DNA of 64,000 nucleotides, from NCBI GenBank assembly GCA_010093685.1, contig MU006216.1, forward strand, positions 97,040 through 161,039. The letters are read 5' to 3'. The DNA is from Ophiobolus disseminans. Lineage: Eukaryota > Ascomycota > Dothideomycetes > Pleosporales > Phaeosphaeriaceae. Shown here piece after piece: positions 10,885 through 22,300 of the stretch. Below the pieces are notes generated by a model, which made no database searches, was not told where the DNA came from, and was given only the letters and a program-made list of their open reading frames with translations. How positions within the stretch are numbered: the stretch's first letter is position 1; the number at the start of each line of letters is the position of its first letter. The translations under genes were made by a program, and so were the position numbers.

Positions 10885-11997
10885 ATGGATGCCTGTGAGC
10901 TAGCTATACAATCTGCTATCAATGACCTGAATTCTGGTGTTTTCACAAGCCAGCAAAAGCTGCACAGGTGGGGCGTTCCCCAAGTGATGCTACAAGAACG
11001 CATCAACGGCCGCCAACCTAACGCAACAGCTCACTCAAACCAACAGCGATTAACACCAGAGCAAGAGCACTTTCTATTAGAGTGGATACTAGAAGAGGCC
11101 TCACGCGCACAACCTCCATCTCATCCATGCGTACGAGAGATGGCCACCCGGATTCTACACATGAACAGCAACTACGAGCCACTCAGGCAACTATGGGTGC
11201 CCCATTTCATTGCACGCATCCCACGCGTCGCATCTATATTTGGCCGAATGATCGAAAGCGCGAGGACTACAGCAGCTAGTCAAGATACTATACAAGCCTT
11301 TCTTGAGCTGTTTGAGCGGACAAGAATAGAGCTAGGCATACAGTACAAAGATATATGGAATATGGACAAGACTGGGTGTGCACTAGGGGTATGTACAAAT
11401 GCCCAGGTGCTTGCAAGCTCTACGAAGAAGAAGGCTTATGTCAAACCTCTAGAGGATCGTGTGTGGGTATCAATCATCGAGACTATCTCAGCTACCGGCA
11501 CCAGGCTTCAATGCCTAGTTATATTTAAGGGCAAGCATCTACAATCTACCTGGTTCCCAGCTCAAGGCATACCGAACTGGCTCTATACCACCTCACAGAA
11601 CGGCTTAATGTCTAACTCAATTGGATATGAATGGCTACAGCGTATTTTTATCAGGGCTCAACATGGATGGGTTTCCATTATATCCATCCATGATCCATCC
11701 ATTCCATCCTATCCGTGGAATTCCACGGATAACATGGAATTGGCTAAGCTTTTGAGATCGTCAGGGCTAGCTGTTACAGGTGGTAGCATGTCACGGTTTA
11801 GAGTCTCTCTTGCCTCCCTTTACGGTAGCGAGATGCGACTACCCACATTAATACACCTCTCCGCCAGCGCCTCATCTTTCACGCTACGGCCTCTCATGAG
11901 CTTGGTATCAACGTTCATCAACGAACGCTCACAAAGGCCTTCGCCAAGGATGGCTATTACCGACGTATTGCTACAGAAGTCTCTTCTATTGCAGTAA
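10885..11997 (+). pseudogene. Chimeric dead Fot1/pogo-like transposase
   Basis: The 370-residue frame begins as a pogo/Fot1-type transposase with a helix-turn-helix (about residues 1-50), a CENP-B-like region (LTPEQEHFLLEWILEEASR) and the start of the DDE domain (IWNMDKTGCALGV, Asp present, usual Glu replaced by Lys). At about residue 258 (near 11660) homology ends after GYEWLQRIF, just before the second catalytic Asp block is expected. A low-complexity GGAT/ATCC stretch with a 22-bp palindrome follows, and then the tail of the frame crosses an unrelated Tc1-like fragment read in another frame. The second and third catalytic residues are missing, so it cannot be active. Confidence 0.75.
11710..11731. 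repeat. 22-bp perfect palindrome
   Basis: The half-site TATCCGTGGAA is followed directly by its reverse complement. It lies inside a tract of repeated ATCCATCC/ATTCCATCC at about 11665-11740 that interrupts the transposase homology. It looks like part of a small insertion. Confidence 0.8.
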
Positions 11998-12038
11998 ACA
12001 AGGCGTCAATAACTGCATATGAGAACTGTGTTGATTGA
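11829..12038 (+). pseudogene. Tc1/mariner-type transposase HTH fragment
   Basis: A different frame from the neighbouring chimeric transposase reads RQRLIFHATASHELGINVHQ and continues RTLTKAFAKDGYYRRIAT to a stop at 12036-12038. The pattern (helix-turn-helix ending in a GYYRR.A motif) is that of Tc1-like transposases, in which the second HTH precedes the DDE domain. Only about 70 residues remain and no catalytic domain follows. A TIR-like end (GGACACCCCCAAACGCGC followed by TA, 12073-12092) lies just downstream. Confidence 0.5.
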
Positions 12039-12153
12039 GTCACACCTGGAAACAGTCGCATCACAACCTCGGGGACACCCCCAAACGCGCTATGACCACA
12101 TTCATGATGTCAACGAAGGCGTTTGCATTTCCGACTTTGCCCCTCACCTGCCG

Positions 12154-12310
12154 TAGTGCGTTTGCGGGGGTCCTCGAGACCGTGATACAATGATCTTATA
12201 CTTGGAAGGCGTGCCTTGACCGCGACAGCAACATGTCAAACCCTTAAAATAATGCTGTTATGACGTGTCACGCCCGCACCAAGACATTGCGGACCCCCCT
12301 AAACGCGCTA
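12154..12310. mobile_element. 157-bp MITE-like element with 18-bp TIRs and TA flanks
   Basis: The left end TA-GTGCGTTTGCGGGGGTCC (12154-12173) matches, inverted, the right end GGACCCCCCTAAACGCGC-TA (12291-12310) at 15 of 18 positions. TA at both borders fits the TA target duplication of Tc1/mariner-superfamily elements. A related third terminus occurs at 12073-12092. There is no coding capacity, so this looks like a non-autonomous derivative. Confidence 0.7.
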
Positions 12311-12584
12311 CAGTGAAGCAGACAACGAAAGGCAAACCAATGAGATTTGGTTGCACAACACCAATCAATCGTCTATATATGCCCGTTGATTCACTCCCAG
12401 TCAATTGTGTGAAGGAATGCATGTATCAAACGCGATAGCTCCTTTTGGCACGTGGAACAAGCATCATAGTTGACTAAGTTGAGTGTTACCACTCTGTCAT
12501 ACCCTTACAATCATTCGATTTCTTGACTGCTCCAATCCAACCACATTCTCGGCTATTCTCGAGTGGTTGACTGAAACAAGCGAG

Positions 12585-14591
12585 ATGCTTTCTAATAGGT
12601 GTATGGTTCTAGTCACACTCGCGATATGCTACATCACCTATGCGTACATCCGAGGAAGACTTCAGAACCGGGTAGGTCCTCACAACTCCAGGCTAGATCA
12701 GTTACTTACTCTCCACCAAGGCAGAGCAAATATTCGGCGCCAAATATGGATGCTTACCTATGGAATCGGAAGTCCCGTTCCGATGGCCTCTTGGGATTGA
12801 TATCCTCAAAGCGCAATACGACGCTCTGCCATCTCAACAATTACTCGCTTTTCAATCACCTGTCTTCGACAAACTGGGTGCAAATACGTTAGTCCGAATC
12901 TTCGAAGCGGAGGGATACCGGGCCACCGACCCCAAAAACATCAAAGCAATTCTAGACACAAGTTTCGAAGGTCAGGTCCTAATCTGAGTTCAGTGATGCT
13001 GAGCGGTAGCTAATCAAGTGTATAGACTGGGGTTTCGGGTCTCGCAGCCCTGGCCTTTTTCCATTCCTGGGCAATGGCATCTTTACGCAAGATGGACGCC
13101 CATGGAAGCATTCTCGTGAAGTTCTGCGCAAGCAATTCGCGAGGATGCAGTACCAGAACTTGACGGTTTTAGACGAGCATATTAATAATTTGCTTCATGA
13201 ACTCTCTTCTGCATCCGCTGGTATTATAGATGTAACGGTTTGGGTCTTGCCAAAATCCACTCTAGTACAAGTTGGGATAGCTCATGTACGGTCATCTATA
13301 TTTGTAGCTCAGCCCACCTCAGATAGTCAATTCAGCGCAGTACTCCCCCTCTCCACGCACCGTCACAATAGACCTCTAGCCTTATTTCTTTCGCTTCACT
13401 CTATCCACTACCACATATTTCATCTTCAGTGAGCCTATGGGCACACTCGGCGACGACGTTCAAACCTCGTTCAAACCTCGTTCGGTGATAGCTTCGACTA
13501 CGCGTCGCTGATCTCAGCTATTCGTCTACGACTTGCAGACTTCCACTGGTTGTATCAGCCTCGGAAATACAAGGACGCTTGTACGTTGGTCAAAAGGTAT
13601 GCAGATAGCTTTGTCTCACGAGCTCTCGAGGTACAGGAGAAAGAAGGCGAAGAAGCCGCTTTCTCGCGATATCCGTTCATAATCGACCTGTACAGGAACT
13701 ATCAGGATCTACTGCAAGTACGGGATCAGCTCATAAATGTGTTGATTGCCGGAAGAGACACTACAGCCTGTCTTTCGTCATGGGCTTTGTAAGTAGTTGC
13801 CAGACTGTTCCTACATTAGCGCTTCAACATAGCTGACTTCAGTGCGCCCGCAGCTTTCTCCGCGTTCGTCATCCAACTACTATGGAGCGGCTTCGTAACG
13901 AGATTACCGCCGTTCTTACTGATGGAAGTCAGCCCGTGATAAAAGCTATTCTTGCGAAGATGCCGTACCTCAAGTGTGTTCTAAATGAGAATAAGAGCAT
14001 TCCGTTCATCAGTCGCTGCTTCTTTTCCGTTGCAGCTTGAAGACATCGGCGATAAAGGCTACCTTACTAACGTCGTATCTATGCAGCTCTTCGCCTATAC
14101 CCACAACTTCCAGTCAATGTGCGGGTCGCTATGACGACAACAGTCCTACCCTCTGGAGGCGGCCCCTCTGGCAACGCCCCGGTGCTCATAAAGAAAGGTG
14201 TTGGCGTTGGCTATTCTATCTATCACATGCACCGCATGGCATTCCTCTATGGTGAAGACGCAAGCGAATTTCACCCGGAGCGTTTGGACAATACGGATCT
14301 AAAAAAGAGAATGATATCTGACTTTGGCTTCTTGCCGTTTCACGGCGGTCCACGGACATGTCTAGGAAGTAAGTCATTCCTTCCTTCCAAAAGTGTGGTC
14401 GAGCGTTTGATTAACTGGCAATAGAGGAGTTTGCGCTCATGGAAGCTTCATATGCTGTCATCAGAGTCATTCAGAGATTTCCCGGATTGAGATTGCCCCC
14501 GGATGTAAAGAAGGAAGCAACGGAATACGAGCGACAGAACTTGGCGATCGTTGTGTCGAGCGCGGAAGGTTGCAAAGTCCTTTTCGACTAA
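12585..14591 (+). pseudogene. Cytochrome P450, CYP52 clan, inactivated
   Basis: CYP52-clan P450s are microsomal monooxygenases that often act on alkanes or fatty acids. Exons by eye: 12585-12671, 12721-12970, 13026-13231, 13380-13788, 13854-13990, 14087-14368, 14425-14591. An N-terminal anchor (MLSNRCMVLVTLAICY) is followed by WPLGIDIL, DGRPWKHSREVLRKQF (helix C), FFRFTLSTTTYFIF, the I-helix oxygen-binding motif AGRDTTAC, LRLYPQLPVNVR after the ExxR region, and the haem motif PFHGGPRTCLG. Two lesions are visible. An exact 11-bp tandem duplication (GTTCAAACCTC, 13458-13479) shifts the frame; ignoring one copy restores it. The donor of the fifth intron reads ATAAG at 13991 instead of GTAAG, although its branch site (CTTACTAACG) and acceptor are intact. 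Everything else is well preserved, so inactivation looks recent. Confidence 0.85.
13458..13479 (+). repeat. 11-bp tandem duplication in P450 exon
   Basis: GTTCAAACCTC occurs twice head to tail. With one copy the reading frame runs DDVQTSFGDSFDYASL, as expected for this part of a CYP52-clan protein. With both, the frame shifts and soon hits a stop. Confidence 0.9.
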
Positions 14592-15983
14592 GATGTAACG
14601 GGCACAAGCGCACTATACTGTGTAAAAGTTACTTGTCCGAAGGACGTGGAGAGATGGTTGGAGGATATATTGCAACCATGGATAGCTTGTGCTTTGCAGT
14701 ACTTGTATGCGAACGAAGACCATTTGACAGAAGAAGAAAAGCGCGACACCCTGCAAATTGAGTATCGTACCCGTCTCAGTCAGCTTATGGTAGTTACGCA
14801 GTCCCTGAGGCAACTACCTAGGTATAGGCGAGCGAGCTTTGTGTAGTAGAAAGGACGTTCTGACACTAAATAGCGACACACGCCGCTCAAAACTGTTCGG
14901 TAGCCTCCAGGTCCTGCCCATAAGAGCGGTCACGTGCTGCCAAGGAACATGCCTGTTTAGGCTTAGCCCGTTTCCATCTTCATCAACTCACCCGAGTTTC
15001 CCATAGATATCCACAACCAATCCATCCACTTTTATGTGTCCACTCTTGTGCCTCTCATCAAAACCTACAACGCCTCCACCATGTCAACCCACCATCCCCG
15101 CATTTGGATCCTGTAGATTCGATACGCTAATGGTTGCAGCACAGAACCACCCGTAGGAGAAAGCATCTCTTCTGCATGGTCTATTAGTAGTTTGTGGCCC
15201 TCACAACAACGGTTTTTTCTGCATGAACTTTCTACTGATCGAAACTATCGCCGTCCATCCAGCATCTCCCGCGTTTCCACAAGCGCGACATATTTCATCG
15301 CATAATTGAAGTGCTTTTTGGGCGATAGCTACCTTCAAGCAAAGGCTGCATGCCGGTTGCGCGATGGGGTGCTCTCCTCACCAGGTCAATGTTGTCATCA
15401 CAATCGCGGACGGCAGATTCCACAGCTTCCCCCTTCCCCTCTATCCCTCTGATAAAGAACGCCTAATTGTCTCCCGGGTCTTTCGTGTCCATTGCCAAAG
15501 ACGCACGGTGCTTTTGATCCACATTGCTTTCGAATCAATGAGTAGACACCGAGCATTATTTATCTATGCTCAGGTTGCGCCTAAGCTTCTTCAATTCCCA
15601 ACCTCTAACAAAGCTAGCTTTCTGTGCTTATCTTTGCGACGCTGCTTAACCTTCAGCATTTTTAAGTGTTTGCGAACATCCCCCACTGGATTTCTACTCC
15701 TCCTTCTTGGATATCAATCAGTATCTACAGTAAGCCCTGAGACTACGATTGATTGCTCAGTCTAGTACAGTTCCACACAACATGTTGAGCAGCCATGAGC
15801 CCAAGTCACGGATATCGACACTCCGAAGAAGATATCGAGTATATACTGCGTAGGCCGCGTCGCTCCAGATAACCTGCTATACCCCGCTACAGAGTAAGGA
15901 TTTCGGTCAAGAAATGCTTCGTGCACCTGATCCATCATCAGCTAGGTACAGTTGAACATCAGCCTTGTCCTATATCATGCCAA
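14592..15983. other. Intergenic between P450 and HET gene
   Basis: The first 250 bp hold an 85-codon open frame without ATG, ending at 14846 (containing VERWLEDILQPWIACALQYL), that looks protein-like but matches nothing I recognise; it may be an exon remnant. The rest, to 15983, shows no supported feature. Confidence 0.4.
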
Positions 15984-18470
15984 CTAGACCAGAACCAGTT
16001 CAACGTAATCATCCTCCGTGCGGCGAACAGGCACTATGCCGTTTTCTCTCTCCTCTTTCACTGATCTAGTCAATAAAGGTATGTTGTCATCTCCCGCTTC
16101 GGAGGAACCGTCCACCGATGGCGCATCGTCCTCCTCAGCGAGCGGCAGCATGCCCTGGTCGCCAATGTCTTCCATAAAGCCAGCTATGAATGCCGGTCCG
16201 GCGACTTTATAGCAACCATCCTGGGTCTTGTTCAATACCAAAGCCGTCCCAAGTCCCGGAACCTCGGCGATCTCATCACCCTTTTTGATATCGTCCGCGA
16301 TAGAAATGCTACCGCCAAAGCCTTCACTTGTAGCTATGATCTGTTCGTCGTCTCCGAAAGAATTACACCAGTAAGCAACATTCCACATTATGTCAGCGAA
16401 GTACTTTTCGGCGGCAAGACTGGTTCGGCATGCTCTCTTTTGAAATCGTCCGTCAGCAGTCACGAACTTCTCAGAATTCGAGTCTAAGAAGTCCAAGAGA
16501 AAGAAATGGCCTATGAAATCCTTGTGCTTGATTTCGACAACGCCCGTTCTCTCCCTTCCTCCGAAAATGTCGAGTTTCGTATCCATTGGGCATTTCTTAG
16601 CATATCTCCTGACCCAGTTATCATCCAAGAGGGATCTCCAGTAGACGAGTGCAACGGCAGTATCGAGGAGCTGGTCTAAGTGACGTGATGAGATGGCATG
16701 CTTGGGACTTGTCCAATCTATCTGCGGAAACGTTGGCAGACGGAAAACCACAGTACCCCTCAGCTTTCCTTTCAAGAGTAACTTATCGTTGACAATTCTT
16801 GCGTTATTCTCGACTCCGAATGATGTGATTGGCATTCCGTTCACCGTGAAGTAGTCCACCATGCGTGACTTGATGAAGCCATCCGAGAATTGCGGTATCC
16901 AACTTGGAGCGTCTTCCGCCAATATTGTGCCACCCGTCATTGACAAGAGGCTACATATCGCTGGATAGGAAGATAATATATTGGCGAAGAGCTCCTTGTA
17001 GATCTGGTTTGGAAGTTTGTTGTAATCCGGGATAGCTAGGTTCATGCCCAGACTTCGCAGAATGCCGTACATTGCATACACCTGGTCCGCTTCTTTTGTG
17101 GCTTCCCGCTCACGAAAGGCATGCAGAATGCTCGTCGTAGCATCTTGGATGAGTTTTGAATCATACGAATCACTGCCAATCTCAACTTTTGACGTTCTTC
17201 TGCTAGTTGGGAATATGGTGCGCTCCACTTGGAACCCTTCAACTGCTTCTTGCAGGAGCAAGAAAACGTGCACGCCATAGGGTAAGGAAAATGGAGCCAG
17301 GAAAGTCACTAATCCGACAATTACTACTTGTGACAGTCCAACTGTCAGCGCGAACAGCGTAGCAATCGACCCGAAAATGGTCACGAAGAGAGTCAGGGTG
17401 ATGCTAAAAGCGACGAAGAGATCTGCTGTCTTCAAAAGGATTCGAAAAATCAACCTCTTGTTTAACTCAGTTCCGGCAAGCTGTAGTAGGCGGCGAATTG
17501 AGTGATTCCGTGAAACTGTCGCTTGATCTGGGTGCCCACCAGCAGCTGAGGGTCGGGGAAGGCACAGCCAGGCTTTCATGAGATTTCTGGCGACAGGGGC
17601 TTGGCTTGATTCATGTAGATCTTCAATCCGTATTCGAATTAAACAAGAGCAGAGACTTTCCCAGTTCACCACCTCTTTGCCGCAAACCAAGAAGGCCTTT
17701 TTTGCTAATAGAACTTCCTGGAATGTCCAAGCCCGGTGGAACCACTCTTGATCCATAATTAAATTTATTAGTGAGTCATCGGTCATGCTTGGGTAGTATG
17801 ACCAGCTGGCGTCAACACCCCAAAGCCGAATATTGTATCGAAGCCCTTCTTTGAAAGCATTCGTCGAGACTGTGCTTACAGCCTTGAAGAAAGCTATTTG
17901 TCGTTGAGCACCGCCCGGTTGAGTGAGTGCGTGAGCAATAGGAAGGTATCTGAAACTTGATGACGTGCACCCCCTCTTCTGGAAATACCGCATAGCCTTG
18001 CTTAAGTATTTATCGCTGGGGCCAAGCCATATGTACACAGGTGCTGCCTGCGAATAAATATCACCCATCAAAGGGATTTGCGATTCCTTTTCCGCGATAT
18101 TGGACTGGTCCACACATATGGCATCTACCCAGATAGTCAGAATAGACCATCGTTTCCGAAGAGCACGTAGCGCATCGCGACAGTTCCACGTGATAGGAAC
18201 GCGAACCACTTCAGCGTCACTACGTAGTTGTATCTCATCTGTTTCATCGCCGGAAGTTTTGCCCCAGACGTACGAAAGGGCTGTAAAGGGCTCGGATTCG
18301 TGACTGCATAACGATATGACACGAAGTGTGCCCGTCAATGGTGCTTCGTTGGTGAAAGTGTTCCATGGCTTCGGTTCGAGGTCGAGCACTCGAATATTTC
18401 TAGTATCATCCCCACGTCGAACTGGCACTGATGTGTATAATGCGGTAAGTGGGTCTCCGGCCAATAGCAT
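15984..18470 (-). CDS. HET-domain (heterokaryon incompatibility) protein
   Basis: An intronless 828-residue protein. The HET domain (PF06985) starts with the hallmark FTALSYVWGKTSGDE (about residues 63-77) and continues with IWVDAICVDQSNIAEKESQI and MGDIYSQAAPVYIWLG; HWFHRAWTFQE-like sequence appears as EWFHRAWTFQEVLLAKKAFL at about residue 245. HET proteins trigger cell death when genetically different hyphae fuse. A hydrophobic central block (about residues 350-410, LFVAFSITLTLFVTIFGSIA and neighbours) predicts two or three membrane segments, seen in some HET subfamilies. The C-terminal GDEIAEVPGLGTALVL and YKVAGPAFIAGFM segments resemble the tail common in large HET proteins. No lesions are seen, in contrast to the HET gene at 36 kb. 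Its partner locus is unknown. Confidence 0.9.
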   Translation of the reverse strand: MLLAGDPLTALYTSVPVRRGDDTRNIRVLDLEPKPWNTFTNEAPLTGTLRVISLCSHESEPFTALSYVWGKTSGDETDEIQLRSDAEVVRVPITWNCRDALRALRKRWSILTIWVDAICVDQSNIAEKESQIPLMGDIYSQAAPVYIWLGPSDKYLSKAMRYFQKRGCTSSSFRYLPIAHALTQPGGAQRQIAFFKAVSTVSTNAFKEGLRYNIRLWGVDASWSYYPSMTDDSLINLIMDQEWFHRAWTFQEVLLAKKAFLVCGKEVVNWESLCSCLIRIRIEDLHESSQAPVARNLMKAWLCLPRPSAAGGHPDQATVSRNHSIRRLLQLAGTELNKRLIFRILLKTADLFVAFSITLTLFVTIFGSIATLFALTVGLSQVVIVGLVTFLAPFSLPYGVHVFLLLQEAVEGFQVERTIFPTSRRTSKVEIGSDSYDSKLIQDATTSILHAFREREATKEADQVYAMYGILRSLGMNLAIPDYNKLPNQIYKELFANILSSYPAICSLLSMTGGTILAEDAPSWIPQFSDGFIKSRMVDYFTVNGMPITSFGVENNARIVNDKLLLKGKLRGTVVFRLPTFPQIDWTSPKHAISSRHLDQLLDTAVALVYWRSLLDDNWVRRYAKKCPMDTKLDIFGGRERTGVVEIKHKDFIGHFFLLDFLDSNSEKFVTADGRFQKRACRTSLAAEKYFADIMWNVAYWCNSFGDDEQIIATSEGFGGSISIADDIKKGDEIAEVPGLGTALVLNKTQDGCYKVAGPAFIAGFMEDIGDQGMLPLAEEDDAPSVDGSSEAGDDNIPLLTRSVKEERENGIVPVRRTEDDYVELVLV

Positions 18471-19381
18471 GGTGCTTTTCTAGGACAATGCCGTACTCCA
18501 AGGACATAAGTCAATGAGAAGAGGGTATACACGAGTTCAAGCAATGCGAAAGAGAATTTGCGAGGTTTGTACGAGTTTGGACAGGGTCAGTTTGATACAA
18601 TGTGAATTTGATGTGATGAGGGATGCGTTATGTTTGATGACGATTGCGCCTAGATTTTGTTTCCTCAGGGGTTGTTGCCTAGTTTCGTGTTTGATCTCGC
18701 TCTTTTGGGACCTCGGTGTGACCGGACATCGCAGGAGCGACTTTACCAATACTCCCGAAGAACACTGCCTCGTTTCAAATACAAGCGAAAGTGACAGGGG
18801 TAAGAGAATGTAAGCAGTTGTCGCGCAGTAGGCAGTGCAGCTAAAGACATAAGAAGTCTACAGACTTAGCGCAAGCTCTTATCACAGTACCGACCTAGCA
18901 TTAGCTACAGCAGCTTTAGACATATAGCATTAAAAATGTACATGACAGATAATCGTCCTGTTTAGGCCAACAAACAACACAATAGTAGCCAAAAGCGTCC
19001 GTTCGAATCCGAGCAGCTTCCTCGATTAACGCTGAACCTTTCCCCGCCAGCACCAACATGTCTTGGTCGCATTCGCAGCAGTACTAGCATCCAAATTCCC
19101 ACCTTCAAACCTTGTAACAGTAGTCAGAGTTAAATACATACAAACCATGGTTGGCGATTATGCGCTGCAAGAGGAAATGATCAGATTCAACAAGAATGCA
19201 AGACGCGATCAACACATTCCATCAATTCGAGACAAGACAACACACCGGTATGCAATAGCCTCACTATGCTAACACAGCAAACACGCACTATATATCCTAT
19301 CCACTACATAGCCCCAAAAGAATACCTCCCACTTTCACCTACTCCACCTCAATCCTCCGCAATCACAACACACCCCAACTT
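18471..19381. other. Intergenic, no supported gene
   Basis: This region contains the HET gene promoter and the 3' flank of DNA2. A tRNA B-box-like GTTCGAATCC at about 19000 lacks a pairing T stem. Nothing else was recognised. Confidence 0.5.
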
Positions 19382-22300
19382 CTAAACAGCCTCATTGTAA
19401 ATATCCCTCAACACCGGTCTTCCATCTAACACACCCCTCTTTCCCGCCGTGACTACCTTATCAGGGACTTTCCTCCCCACTCTCGCTTCCTCCAAACTAC
19501 TCGTGATCCGCTTCTTAGGTCTCCTGGTGTTAGCAGTCACTTCGCTCAGCGCCTTGCGTTTCTTAGCCGGACTGGGCGTCAAGTTCATTGGCTTTGTGGC
19601 GACTGCCGATGAGTACGTATGCCGCGACGGCGTCTTGCCCGTTTGGGTGACGCCTTCGTCGAAGGCGTGGCCATCAACTGCGCCAACTGGCAGATCGAGG
19701 ACCCAGTTCTTTTCTCGGCATAGGGCAACCATGTCGCGCAGCAACTCGTTGCTAGAGAGCGTCTTCTCGCTTCCGAGGATGATGAGTTTCGATCGTGCGC
19801 GGGTGAGGGCGACGTTTACGCGTCTTCGGTCTTTGAGCAAGTCGCCGACGGTGCCGTTTTCGTTGCTGCGCACGCATGAAACGATGACGACTTCTTTGTC
19901 TCGGCCTTGGAACTTGTCTGCGGTGTGTAGTTCCACGCCGGCACAGCCTGGGCCGATTGCTGGGGCGGCGAGCTCGGCTGACTGTGTTTGCGTGTGTGCG
20001 GTGGAGAGGCAGGTGCGGAGTAACGCGAGCTGGGAGCGGTAGAACGCAATGATACCAATCTCGTCAGCAGGAACACCGAGACCACGGAGCGATAGGGTCA
20101 GCTGGGTGACGAGACGTGCTTCGAGGGTGTTGGTGATGCGAGATCCAGACTGATCCTCTAGGCTTTGGGAGATGAGATCGGTGTTGATGAAGACCACTGG
20201 TGAGTCCGGAGACAGCGAGCGTGAGAGCCAACAAGTCGAGGACTCTGGGCTGGTGCAAGTCTGTTGTGCAGTCGATCGGGAGGAGTATGGTTTATGGTGA
20301 TAAGAGAGCAGACCGGCCGGTTTGGCAATTGCGAGCTTTCGTGAGGCGACGCCGGGCGTCCCACACTTCAAGCGACCAGAGTAGATGAATGTGTTGGACA
20401 GGAGCATGACGTCAGCGCACATCCGATACTGATGCTCCAGGCTGACGACAGCTTGAGGATGTGCTTCACAGAGCATCTTGAATAGTGAGACGTCTAGACC
20501 ACCCTCCATAGCCTCCTTGTTCTGCACTAACGGCGGCAGTTGGTAGTGATCACCGACCAATATGAACTTTTGTGCCATTCGAATCGGACCAAGGCAGACG
20601 GGTAGGGTGATCTGGGATGCTTCGTCAACGATGCAATAGTCGAATATGCGTCGGCTGAACAGCGGATGATTGATCGTCAAGCAGGTCGTGGCAACAACAG
20701 GTGGCTCCATCCAAGACTTTTCGAGCGCTTCGAGACTATCTTTCGGCTCTGCGGCGAGTGTTGCAAACTGCTTGACCTCAGGATGGATCTTTGCTGATGC
20801 TCCAAGGCGCAAGGTACCGATCTTGTCGTCCCGAATCTTGAGTAGAATGTTGTCGACAGCGGTGTGCGTGTATGAGGTCAGCAGGACACTCTTGCCTTTT
20901 GCAACAAGCGTCCGAATGATGTGAGCAATCGTCGTAGTCTTGCCCGTTCCTGGCATACCGAGAACAAGAGCATAGTCCTTTGCGGACATGACCTTGGCAA
21001 TCGCGGCCTTTTGATCCGAGTTCATGGAAATTTGTGACGCTCTGGGCAGCGTCACTTCCGCAGCTAGTGAGCTAAACGCTGGGACACGATTGTCGACGAT
21101 CAGTTCTCGCAAGTCGCGCGCGTGGTAAACACTGTCATCCATGATCTGGATGAGATTGTTACGAGCTGCAGCCATTCCGTTGCTGAATTCGTCCTTGTCC
21201 AATCGGTACAGCACAGGTTCTTCATCTTCGTACTGGGGCATCGACTCGCCCTCCTTGCCAACTTCCATGATGCCGGCGAAGGTTTGATTGGTCTGCGAAT
21301 GGAAGCCAGGCAGCTTGGTACGGGAGTTGTGTAACCTCCTGTCAACGGCTACAGTGATGCGTCGCTTCCTAACATTCGTCACGTATCCGTTGGCGAGTGC
21401 AAAATGACCGTGCTCGTCGGAGACCACCACGGGTTCACCAATGATAAGCTGGGATTCGGTAAAGGAGAAGCCGGGCTTTGGTTGCTGTTTGACGAACGTG
21501 TAGTTGTAGCGATTGATTTTTGAACCGTCCTTTTCCTCGTGTCCAGAACCAGGCTCGAGTATAACGTTCGAGAAGCAGCGACCAAGTTTCTCGCGCTCGG
21601 TGCTGAGCATAGTCCAAAGCTCCCGCCTGAACTTCATCATGTCCGTCTCCTCCTTGGTCAGAAGGGTGTCCCACTTCTTCATGAAATCCCGATGAGAGGG
21701 CTTGAGCGGCTTAACCAGCTCGTCGTATCGTTCCTTTGCCTTCTCGTTTAGTTGTTCGCCTTTTCCGTCTTCAACCAGATTGTCATACAAGAAGCACGGC
21801 TCCTGTGCATAGCACTTCTGACACTTGAAGTCTTCCTTGAGAATCGGCGGCAACTCGATGCGGTCTCGAACGTAGCAGGCTAGCTCGTTGCGCTTAATGA
21901 TCATATGGATGATGTCGTTACGAATAGCAGGAATGCGACTGATATCTGATGTCTCGAGGTAGTATAAGATGCCGTAAGCAATCTCGACATCTACACAGGT
22001 CAGCAATGCACAATGTTAGGTCAGGAGAGGGGTCCTTGCCGTATCGGTTGGATAGCAAAAGATTGTATAGTGCCGTCTGAGCTACATGTGCAGCATTTGA
22101 CGAGTTCTTGCCTGTCTTGACTTCAAATGGGACAGTCAAGGTTCGTTCACCCTGATCATCCTGCATTGTGACTTGAACAGTGGCGTCGATGTTGCCCTTC
22201 AGACCGTACATAGGCGACCAAACATGCTCCTCCACGTCCAGTAGTTTGTTGATACTCATAACTGATTGCCGTCCGTTGCGTTCCCGGACTACGGCGTCTG

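Noticed and set aside
15364..15765. 133-codon plus-strand frame
   Set aside because: No domain, no splice context and no coding-like composition was visible.
18990..19020. tRNA B-box-like sequence GTTCGAATCC
   Set aside because: The flanking bases do not form a T stem and no A box or acceptor pairing was found upstream.
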